The translations under genes and the position numbers were made by a program. 7,545 nt of DNA from Chloroflexota bacterium (GTDB taxonomy: Bacteria > Chloroflexota > Anaerolineae > Anaerolineales > UBA4823): contig JAUWLJ010000096.1 in NCBI GenBank assembly GCA_030613705.1, positions 1 through 7,545 on the forward strand. Reading direction: 5' to 3'. Below are positions 1-6,400 of this stretch, in pieces. Every line of letters starts with the position of its first letter. Positions within the stretch are counted from its first letter, which is position 1. Below the pieces are notes generated by a model that ran no database searches, was not told the origin of the DNA, and worked only from the letters and a program-made list of their open reading frames with translations.

Positions 1-932
1 TCCAGGACTTGGATATCAAAACCGATTCCATCATCTTCCACCACGGCCATCACAAACGAATCACCCACGTCGATCTGGACTTCAATCTGGTCCGCCTGGC
101 TGTGATTTATCGCATTCCTTAATAATTCCTGAACAGCCCGGAATATCATTACCTCCAGGTAAGGCTCCATCCGTCGTTCTTGACCGGTGACTCCAAACCG
201 GATCGAAGTACCAGACAGCTCCTGTATAGCCAAGGAGTATTTTTTAACGGTTGGGATCAAACCCAAGTCATCCAGCATCATGGGTCGTAGTTCAAAAATA
301 AAATCGCGCACCTGCTGAAATGTATTGGAGGCTGAATCGCGGAGTGAACCCAATTCCTGATATGCTTTTTCCTTGTTAACATCAAAGAGCCGCATTGCGA
401 TCTCTGTCTCGAGAACCAGGTTTGACAGAGTTTGCGCTGGTCCATCATGCATTTGACGCGATAATCTCAGACGTTCTGCCTCCTGAGCCTGAATTAACAT
501 TTCGAGCAGTTCAACCGTTGCTGAAGCACTCGGTGAATTCTTTATCGAAATCGGTTCTTTCGAGAGCATCCCCTCAATCAGCTCCATTAGTTCGATCTGC
601 CGCTGTAAATGGTTTTTATCACTCTGCAACTTCTCTACTTGCCCCCGGATGACGAACAAGCGTTGCTGAGCATTCAAGGCAGCATCATAAGCTGTGCGAA
701 TTTCCTCTCGAGGTATGCGCTCAAATTGTGATTGTACACGCTGCAGTGTTCCAGTAGCTGTCGCATTTCTTTGAGTGAGTTTATTAACTTCTAATTTGCT
801 TTGTTCATGAAGCATCAGAATTTCTTGATACTCCTGACGAACATGAGCTAATTGTTCTTTAATTTGCTCAAGCAGTTTTTCCGATTCACTTTGCTGCGAT
901 TCTTCAACTTCTGGAATATCAATTTGATTCAT
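1..932 (-). CDS. Sensor histidine kinase, DegS/NarL-partner type, soluble; C-terminus cut by window edge
   Basis: The visible 310 residues begin MNQIDIPEVEE. They contain no hydrophobic membrane segment, so the kinase is predicted to be cytoplasmic. Residues about 12-150 are rich in Glu, Gln, Lys and Leu and read as a long coiled coil, as in Bacillus DegS. The HisKA_3 dimerisation/phosphoacceptor motif follows (RQMHDGPAQTL, phosphorylated His at residue 162), then FELRPMMLDDLGL. The ATPase N-box is LLRNAINHS (Asn 273) and the first G-box is DDGIGFD (about 300-306). The remaining G-box and C-terminus lie beyond the left edge; DegS-type kinases are about 380 residues, so roughly 60-70 are missing. 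Expected role: autophosphorylation on His162 and transfer to the regulator encoded just upstream. The start is well supported: AAGGAG at 941-946 lies 8 bases before the ATG, and ATG overlaps the regulator's TGA as ATGA (932-929), implying translational coupling. The input signal is unknown. Confidence 0.93.
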   Translation of the reverse strand, partial: MNQIDIPEVEESQQSESEKLLEQIKEQLAHVRQEYQEILMLHEQSKLEVNKLTQRNATATGTLQRVQSQFERIPREEIRTAYDAALNAQQRLFVIRGQVEKLQSDKNHLQRQIELMELIEGMLSKEPISIKNSPSASATVELLEMLIQAQEAERLRLSRQMHDGPAQTLSNLVLETEIAMRLFDVNKEKAYQELGSLRDSASNTFQQVRDFIFELRPMMLDDLGLIPTVKKYSLAIQELSGTSIRFGVTGQERRMEPYLEVMIFRAVQELLRNAINHSQADQIEVQIDVGDSFVMAVVEDDGIGFDIQVL

Positions 933-1630
933 CCCTGAATCTCCTTGTCATCATCTTGCAGACGAACCCAACCTCTTTTTAGAGCATACAGTGTCGCTTG
1001 CGTGCGGTCTTCGACTCCTAATTTCCGTAAGATTGAGGTTACATGATTTTTAACAGTTTGATGGCTGATACCGAGCTCCTTAGCGATCTCTTTATTGCTC
1101 ATGCCTTTGGTCAATTGTGCCAGCACTTCCATTTCCCGTTTGGAGAGAGGCTCATACGGATCACCAAGCTCACTGTAAAAACTGCGCTCTGTCTCACTTT
1201 CCGGTTCCAACCACTGCTCAAGTTCATCAGGGCTGAGCACTTCTTCGCCGATGACAAAATATCCATTTACAACCTCACGAATATTTTGTGCAAGCGTCTC
1301 CGGTTGGACATCCTTTACACAATAACCAGCAGCCCCGACCTTCATTGCGTGCAATTTTTGTTCCGCATCATCATAAGCGGTCAACAAGATAATCCGGGTC
1401 GGCAATTTCTCTTTGACAACATGCTGCGTCACCTGCTGTCCATTGATACCAGGTAAATTGACATCTACAATTCCTACATCTGGACTCAAATTTCGAATGA
1501 GCTCAAGCGCTTCTTCACCGCTTGTAGCTTCCCCAACTACAACGAAATCAGGTTCGATTGAAATGGTATCCACAACGCCCTGCCTGAACAGCGGGTGATC
1601 ATCAACAACAACTATGCGAATAGTCTCCAT
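929..1630 (-). CDS. Response regulator, NarL/FixJ (DegU/LiaR-like) family
   Basis: This 233-residue DNA-binding regulator has a receiver domain at about 4-120, with acidic pair Asp10-Asp11, phosphoacceptor Asp56 (IVDVNLPG), switch Thr84 and conserved Lys106 (YCVKD). A LuxR-type helix-turn-helix spans about 161-222 (PLSKREMEVL, then GMSNKEIAKELGISHQTVKNH and ILRKLGVEDRTQA). All key receiver residues are intact, so phosphorylation control is expected. The linker at about 133-160 is long for the family and strongly acidic (many Glu/Asp). The start ATG at 1630 is preceded by AGAGGG (1635-1640), 4 bases away. It is the first gene after the promoter at 1666-1694, and its stop overlaps the kinase start by 4 bases, so the two form one operon and almost certainly a cognate pair. 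Targets cannot be told from sequence; DegU and LiaR relatives control envelope or secretion functions. The specific family member is not assigned. Confidence 0.96.
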   Translation of the reverse strand: METIRIVVVDDHPLFRQGVVDTISIEPDFVVVGEATSGEEALELIRNLSPDVGIVDVNLPGINGQQVTQHVVKEKLPTRIILLTAYDDAEQKLHAMKVGAAGYCVKDVQPETLAQNIREVVNGYFVIGEEVLSPDELEQWLEPESETERSFYSELGDPYEPLSKREMEVLAQLTKGMSNKEIAKELGISHQTVKNHVTSILRKLGVEDRTQATLYALKRGWVRLQDDDKEIQG

Positions 1631-1646
1631 TAATCCCTCTCTGTGG

Positions 1647-1658
1647 GGTCAGCTGACC
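1647..1658. promoter_or_regulatory. 12-bp perfect palindrome at the predicted transcription start of the two-component operon (candidate operator)
   Basis: GGTCAGCTGACC is identical to its reverse complement over 12 bases. It lies immediately downstream of the -10 element (1666-1671), so it covers about +1 to +12, and ends 16 bases before the regulator's ATG. This is a classical position for a repressor or autoregulatory site. Binding by the encoded regulator is inference only; as a hairpin it would lack a loop, so a DNA-level dimer site is more plausible than an RNA structure. Confidence 0.4.
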
Positions 1659-1665
1659 TCTCGAA

Positions 1666-1694
1666 AGTATAGCATAGGAGTAATTCAGCATCAA
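1666..1694 (-). promoter_or_regulatory. Sigma-70-type promoter for the response regulator/kinase operon
   Basis: On the minus strand TTGATG (1694-1689, 4 of 6 to TTGACA) is separated by exactly 17 bases from TATACT (1671-1666, 5 of 6 to TATAAT). The bases just before the -10 are TGC, giving an extended -10. Transcription would begin near 1658-1660, leaving a leader of about 29 bases. The -35 lies 18 bases past the stop of the upstream glycosyltransferase gene (1713-1715), so the regulator operon can be transcribed independently; no intrinsic terminator separates them, so read-through is also possible. Confidence 0.6.
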
Positions 1695-1712
1695 TATCCA
1701 TAATTTTTGTGA

Positions 1713-3230
1713 TCATGGTTGCCCCCAATCATACACACCCATGTTCTCTCCACCCATCATCGGACTAAATGCTCCATTTGTCTGGTAGATTATTCCAGCA
1801 TTTTTAACCAGATCTGGATACCATCCTGGGAAGGTGACCAGGTAATTCGCCCCTTCTTTGTTTATATGATTTCTTAAAGCTGTTTCATCACGAATAAATG
1901 GGATCACTTCAGGAGAGATCAAACCAGCTAAATCGAGCAAGTTCCTGTCTGCGTAATAACCTAATGCTCCGATATCATGAGCAGCTACCAGTGATTCCTC
2001 TTCAGTATTTTTCCCGATCCACTGAGCTGTGTCTACCATTTCGCTCTCAATAACCGCGACGTCCATGGCGTATGCCCGCAGACCAAGAATCCAAAATGCA
2101 AATAGAATTACAGCAGCGATCATTATCCACGCAATCTTAATAACTCTACCTAAATATTGTTCAGCCAGTAAATCAACCAGAAAAACCATCCCCACCAATC
2201 CAAAAAGACAAAATGCAGGGATCACTGGCATGATGTAGCGCCCATGTTGGTAGGTTACAGGTAGACGGAAGGCATAGAGGATCAGATACCCAAGAATCCA
2301 AAGCACGGAAAAGACTCGAGCCCATTTTCTTTTCCGCAAAGTTTCTATGCCCATCCAAAAAAAGCCCGGCAGCAGGACGATTCCCACCCCAGTTAGTGGC
2401 TGCCTGATCAGGTTAAAAAAACGCTCCCAAAAAGGAAAAGATCCTAAGATAGCATACTCCGCCTGTTTGGCATAGAAAGTGTTGGGAAAAATCTCTCCCG
2501 CTAATACCAGGTTAAACAACAAATATGGAATAGTGGCCAAAAGAAAACCAGCGCCTAAGTTGAGACCAGAACGCAGCTTAGTTATTAGTTCTACATCGGT
2601 CATAATTAAGGTCAATCCAACCACACCTAACAGCGTGATTCCATCTGGGCGTACCCATACACTGAGACCAACTAACAAACCTAATCCCAACCACCGCCAT
2701 CCGAGATGATTAATTTCATGGACACTTTGGTCCGAAAGGTTGATCATCCAAAGGAGCACTGCCAAGGCAATCAATCCAGAAAGCAGTGTCTCCATACCTG
2801 AGCCAGCCGCCCAGGTAAGGTGCCATTCAAAAATGACCAACAATCCGGCCAATATTCCCCACTCCGCATGATGCGGAAGTAACATTCTAAAGCCATAAGT
2901 AGCTGTCAGAGATAATAACCACAACACAGCCCATCCGAGGAAATAAGTCCAGAAATATGCGTTTAGGTTCACCCAGTACCCGATTGCAAGAAGCAATGTC
3001 CAGCCAGGTGCTGTTGAACCTGCCGAAGGTTGGCCTGGGATAAATGCCCAAGAACCAGTTGCTCCCAGGTTTCTCGCGTAGGTTTGATGTATCCAAGCAT
3101 CATCCAGGGGATAACCTATCCGGAAAACCCAGTCGGAGGCGAGCAAATAGCTCCCAAGAGCAACTGCTGCACACAATCCTAGTATTCCCGCTGAGTAATA
3201 GCGGCTGTTTGCGATTCGTCGTAAATTCAT
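1713..3230 (-). CDS. Multi-pass GT-C-type glycosyltransferase (AftB-like motif set), membrane protein
   Basis: This 505-residue protein has about 11 hydrophobic segments (near 13-31, 77-88, 91-113, 123-139, 146-163, 179-211 likely as two, 222-244, 279-297, 305-322, 333-354, 364-384) and a soluble C-terminal region at 390-505. The first external loop carries the acidic pair Asp43-Asp44 (PLDDAWIHQTYARNL), the place where GT-C enzymes keep their catalytic acid, followed by GSTAPGWTLLLA. Further family-like motifs are GMET (145-148), RPDG (194-197), PNTFYAK (249-255) and QHGRYIMP (328-335). The tail has AAHDIGALGYYADR and LDLAGLISPE. Together these match the AftB-like/uncharacterised GT-C group that transfers sugars from polyprenyl phosphates outside the membrane. 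Sugar and acceptor are unknown. The ATG at 3230 overlaps the previous stop as ATGA and no Shine-Dalgarno is visible, so expression probably depends on translation of the upstream gene. Function as a glycosyltransferase is likely; the substrate is not assignable. Confidence 0.85.
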   Translation of the reverse strand: MNLRRIANSRYYSAGILGLCAAVALGSYLLASDWVFRIGYPLDDAWIHQTYARNLGATGSWAFIPGQPSAGSTAPGWTLLLAIGYWVNLNAYFWTYFLGWAVLWLLSLTATYGFRMLLPHHAEWGILAGLLVIFEWHLTWAAGSGMETLLSGLIALAVLLWMINLSDQSVHEINHLGWRWLGLGLLVGLSVWVRPDGITLLGVVGLTLIMTDVELITKLRSGLNLGAGFLLATIPYLLFNLVLAGEIFPNTFYAKQAEYAILGSFPFWERFFNLIRQPLTGVGIVLLPGFFWMGIETLRKRKWARVFSVLWILGYLILYAFRLPVTYQHGRYIMPVIPAFCLFGLVGMVFLVDLLAEQYLGRVIKIAWIMIAAVILFAFWILGLRAYAMDVAVIESEMVDTAQWIGKNTEEESLVAAHDIGALGYYADRNLLDLAGLISPEVIPFIRDETALRNHINKEGANYLVTFPGWYPDLVKNAGIIYQTNGAFSPMMGGENMGVYDWGQP

Positions 3231-4900
3231 CTGTTTAACAAATAGATTTGCATCTGCTGGATCGTTTCCAGGTAGCTTATCCCAGGATAATTTCCGGGAT
3301 TCAGATAGATTTCACCCAGTCCTTGGGGGTAGTTCTCATCAAGGATGAGATAGCTGGCTTGGTATTTTCGTGCCGCAAGGAGAGCGGTCTGCAGATCTCC
3401 ATCTGGGATAACTATCGCCTGTCGACCAGTCATTGCATAATATCCCGGGGGATTATTCACCATCACAACAACTTCAGATGGCACATCCAGGGCATCCAAA
3501 TATACCTCAACTTCCTGGTAAGCAAGTTCGTTTTTTCCCCAGTTAGGAGCTGTGCGATTATCACCTATTACTCGTTGCCAGGTTACAAAAACAGTCATGA
3601 TAATTGCTAATCCAACAACGCCTCCTGCAAATAATTTTAATGCCCGCTTAAATTCCCAATTCCTAAACCTGGATACCCAGTTGATGAAAACCAGCAACCC
3701 AGCTGGAACGAGCGCCCAAAAAAGTGGTTGAAAACCAGCACCAGCGTGAAAAAAACCCCCTCGTGCACCCTGGAAGGGGAATATAAGTGTCATTGCCAGG
3801 TAGCTCACTAACCATCCACTTGCACCGACAAATACTCGCCAGTCTATTCGCTTTGACCACATTCCGGCCACAATCAAGGGTGCCAGGAAGATACTCCCCT
3901 GTACTGCAATCGCAGTCAAGGTATTTAAACCTAAAGCCCATCCTCTTACTCTTAATATTTCTACGATCCCAGAACTCAACCACCTTTCGAATGTCAATTG
4001 GGAAGCCGGAAAGGCATACAATTCATCATATGCGGTCAACCAAATCGCTCTTCCTGATCCAGGTGCAAATATCGATCCAAAACTAGATAAATTTCGCAAT
4101 ATCCAAGGGCTGATAGTAATTAGAAAAGCTCCAAAAGCTAAAATAAGTGGGAACCATATAAAGTATCGAAACCCATTATTTTCACCTCGTCGGCTACCAC
4201 CTTTATATCGTTCGTATCCCTGGAGAAAAATTGCTGATAGTGCCATCCCCAGCCAAATTACCCCATCTGCCCGTGTCAGATACATCAAACCAACGATCAG
4301 CCCCGCTAATAAATAAATCCACGGCGGTGAAGTGAGAGAACCGATTTTGTAATCCTTTTTGATCTTCTGACCAGAATTGAATTTAAGATCGACTTCATTT
4401 GCATCCTTCTGCAGCTTCATCACCAGCAAGAAGAATACAATGCCCAAGATCATATAGATACCGAAAGTTTCAGTCGTTGGTAGATAAGCGTAATAGAATC
4501 CAGAGAATAGGGCTAATGCGCCTGCCAGCAAAGCAGCCCAGCGCTTGGGTGTAATCGAGAATGCCAGATGCGCTGTTAATGGAGCCAGACAGCTCGCGAT
4601 CAACACAAAACCAAGCTTTGCCCCCCAGAAATTGTTCAATCCGGTCAGGATAATCCCCAATGCGGAGACAATACCAGCCATGGGCATCCAGTAAGTGAAT
4701 GCTGGATGTGGTAATCCTTCTGGCTCATCCAGATAATTCCATAGAAATGGTTCATTCCAATGTCCAGTTGTGGCTATGCGCAACCCATTGGCGTAATAAT
4801 AATCAGCATCCATGTATCCCGGGACTGATTCTTGAGTCGCTATCCCCAGAAAGATGATCACTCCAATCGTGAATAACCCAGCGTAGTCTCGAATTTTCAT
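3227..4900 (-). CDS. Large multi-pass GT-C-type glycosyltransferase-like membrane protein
   Basis: This 557-residue protein starts with a membrane segment (8-21) and then an external loop GYMDADYYYANGLR, whose Asp31 and Asp33 sit where GT-C enzymes have their catalytic acid. About 10-11 further hydrophobic segments follow up to about 440. Other recognisable points are TTETFG (142-147), TRADG (209-213) and SPWILRN (264-270), a motif shared with GT39/RgtA-D-like proteins. The C-terminal part (about 445-557) is a mixed alpha/beta-looking soluble domain containing VEVYLDALDVPSEVVV, NNPPGYYAMTGR and ASYLILDENYPQG. The lysine-rich loop at 161-186 is unusually long and probably cytoplasmic. Expected activity is sugar transfer from a lipid-phosphate donor outside the membrane; donor and acceptor are unknown. 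AGGA (4912-4915) lies 11 bases before ATG. The gene follows the GT87-like gene after 79 bases and is coupled by ATGA to the next GT-C gene, so the two are co-translated. Confidence 0.82.
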   Translation of the reverse strand: MKIRDYAGLFTIGVIIFLGIATQESVPGYMDADYYYANGLRIATTGHWNEPFLWNYLDEPEGLPHPAFTYWMPMAGIVSALGIILTGLNNFWGAKLGFVLIASCLAPLTAHLAFSITPKRWAALLAGALALFSGFYYAYLPTTETFGIYMILGIVFFLLVMKLQKDANEVDLKFNSGQKIKKDYKIGSLTSPPWIYLLAGLIVGLMYLTRADGVIWLGMALSAIFLQGYERYKGGSRRGENNGFRYFIWFPLILAFGAFLITISPWILRNLSSFGSIFAPGSGRAIWLTAYDELYAFPASQLTFERWLSSGIVEILRVRGWALGLNTLTAIAVQGSIFLAPLIVAGMWSKRIDWRVFVGASGWLVSYLAMTLIFPFQGARGGFFHAGAGFQPLFWALVPAGLLVFINWVSRFRNWEFKRALKLFAGGVVGLAIIMTVFVTWQRVIGDNRTAPNWGKNELAYQEVEVYLDALDVPSEVVVMVNNPPGYYAMTGRQAIVIPDGDLQTALLAARKYQASYLILDENYPQGLGEIYLNPGNYPGISYLETIQQMQIYLLNR

Positions 4901-4979
4901 AAAATGCGATATCCTGGTCTAACCCCCAGATTACATATGCATCGCCATCCTGCTTCTCAAACTAATTTTTTTATTCTTA

Positions 4980-6233
4980 CTAGGTTTGATCCTCATAAGC
5001 ACGCAACTCCTCTACCAACAATCGCCTGGGGTTGATCGCCCACCAACGCACCCAATATAAAGTGATCAGCAAAAACAAAGGCAGTGGGAAGAACATGATA
5101 GGGTGTTGCAATGGCTGGTTGCCATACGTAACTGTTTGAAGGAAAATCACCCAGGGCACAATAAAAAGCAGGAACAAAGTAATCGAGGTCAACACCGAAC
5201 CAGCTCTACCCCATCGCTCCACCCACATTGAAAATACTAGAATCAGTGGAAAGAAGAGCAGGATAAAATTCCCCGGATCGGTTTGAATGCCAATCCACTG
5301 GCTGATAACCAGTGTCAAACAACCAGTCCATAAAAACCAGCGGAATTCTCTCCGTCTCACGAATACCCATTCTGTGACCAGAATTAGACCCATCAGAGCG
5401 CTTAATGCCCAGCCCAACCGGCGTCCGGCGGCCGGTAGCCATGTTTCGAATGCTGCCCCGGGAGTCCCTGGTGGATTGTAGCTGGAGTAAGCCAATATCT
5501 CTCTTAGATTCTGTAGTGGCCAATCAGGCACGAATAATGCCGCACTAATCGAGAGCAGCACCAGCGAAATGAGCATCCAGCCTAATGTCCGCCATCTTCC
5601 AAAGGAGATGGTCCAGATCAAGATAAAAATAATCGGTAAAATGACCAGGTGGGGTTTTATCGTGCTGAAAGCTAACAGCACACCTGCCAACTCATCTCTT
5701 CCCGTTTTCAAAGCCGCGAAGGCTGCAACCAGGGCTAATGCAACCAGGATTACCGCATTCCCATTGATCAACGGTCTCAGGCTGTGATACCAAAATATTG
5801 AAAATATCAAGAAAAACGGTAACAACCAGATACTCATTTTCAGGCGTGTTAGTTTCAAACTCAAGAACGCTAATCCAATCAAGGCAGCTTCAAGTGTGGT
5901 CATCCACAATGCTCTTGCCAGCTCATAATCACTGATCAAGGCGAATGGTAAAAAAACTAGCGCCGAATACATAGGATAAGCAACTCTTAACTCGTGCTCC
6001 CCCGGGAGTGCAGGGCGACCGTAAGCCAGAGTCTGAATTCGTTCAGCGACGGCATTGCTGTACGGACTTAAACCCTCAACGAATAGGGCGCGTGCTCCCA
6101 CCCAATGCACCAGAAAGTCATTCCCACCTGTGTTCTGCTGTGCGAAATCATAATTTGCCCAGGTGACCAGCACCAATAACCCGACGATCAGGATAGCTGA
6201 TAAGTACCAGAAGCGATTGAAGAATGAAATCAT
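4980..6233 (-). CDS. DUF2029/GT87-like polyprenol-phosphate-sugar glycosyltransferase (PimE-type family)
   Basis: This 417-residue polytopic protein has a first membrane segment at 9-26 and then an external loop GGNDFLVHWVGARAL with candidate catalytic Asp39, followed by GLSPYS (54-59) and AYPMYSALVFLPFAL. The middle has LRPLINGNAVILVALALV (152-169) and the GT87-type AGVLLAFSTIKPHL (183-196, Lys193-Pro194). About ten membrane segments are predicted, and a short charged tail (RRLLVEELRAYEDQT) ends the protein. GT87 members such as mycobacterial PimE add alpha-1,2-mannose from polyprenyl-phosphate mannose; the sugar here is inferred only from family. Many relatives have Gln-x-x-Asn in the middle motif, and this protein has Asn157-Gly-Asn159. 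The ATG at 6233 is the first possible start because an in-frame TAA lies at 6240-6242; no good Shine-Dalgarno is present (the nearest, GGAG, is about 14 bases away). Length is typical of the family. Confidence 0.87.
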   Translation of the reverse strand: MISFFNRFWYLSAILIVGLLVLVTWANYDFAQQNTGGNDFLVHWVGARALFVEGLSPYSNAVAERIQTLAYGRPALPGEHELRVAYPMYSALVFLPFALISDYELARALWMTTLEAALIGLAFLSLKLTRLKMSIWLLPFFLIFSIFWYHSLRPLINGNAVILVALALVAAFAALKTGRDELAGVLLAFSTIKPHLVILPIIFILIWTISFGRWRTLGWMLISLVLLSISAALFVPDWPLQNLREILAYSSYNPPGTPGAAFETWLPAAGRRLGWALSALMGLILVTEWVFVRRREFRWFLWTGCLTLVISQWIGIQTDPGNFILLFFPLILVFSMWVERWGRAGSVLTSITLFLLFIVPWVIFLQTVTYGNQPLQHPIMFFPLPLFLLITLYWVRWWAINPRRLLVEELRAYEDQT

Positions 6234-6309
6234 AAATTTTTATCGGACTCCGCCAAGCGTGGGTACGGGGTTAATCTCTCTCTGATGAATTCCCTAATCA
6301 AGCAGGATA

Positions 6310-6320
6310 GACGAGTCGTC
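6310..6320. repeat. Short inverted repeat in the leader upstream of the GT87-like gene
   Basis: GACGA and TCGTC flank a single central base, giving an 11-base dyad. It lies about 10-20 bases downstream of the candidate transcription start and 77 bases before the ATG of the GT87-like gene. It could be an operator half-site pair, but such a short dyad is expected by chance now and then. Confidence 0.25.
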
Positions 6321-6336
6321 CTTATGGAAATGTATC

Positions 6337-6365
6337 AATATAAATAACGAGCGAGATTCTGCTAA
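6337..6365 (-). promoter_or_regulatory. Candidate sigma-70-type promoter for the GT87-like gene
   Basis: On the minus strand TTAGCA (6365-6360, 4 of 6 matches) and TATATT (6342-6337, 5 of 6) are spaced by 17 bases inside an A+T-rich part of the 167-base spacer. Transcription would begin near 6330, giving an unusually long leader of about 97 bases. The region is A+T-rich, so chance matches are likely; treat as tentative. Confidence 0.33.
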
Positions 6366-6400
6366 TAATTTTATCTTCATTTTTTTACTTGGTGCCAGCA

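Noticed and set aside
395..652. Plus-strand open frame of 85 codons
   Set aside because: It lies antisense to the coiled-coil and His-box region of the kinase, whose frame is open throughout with clear motifs; the plus-strand product has no recognisable features.
1043..1456. Plus-strand open frame of 137 codons
   Set aside because: It is entirely antisense to the response regulator, which has all its conserved residues; a shadow of that gene.
1695..1712. Terminator between the last GT-C gene and the regulator operon
   Set aside because: No stable stem followed by T residues is present on the minus strand; only short A/T-rich sequence.
3663..3983. Minus-strand open frame of 106 codons in another frame
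   Set aside because: It lies inside the 557-residue membrane protein gene in a different frame and has no independent start signal or domain.
4930..4960. Possible promoter in the spacer before the 557-residue gene (TTGAGA at 4960-4955)
   Set aside because: With 17-base spacing the -10 would be TATGTA (3 of 6); a better TGTAAT needs 19 bases. Too weak to call; read-through from the GT87-like gene is simpler.
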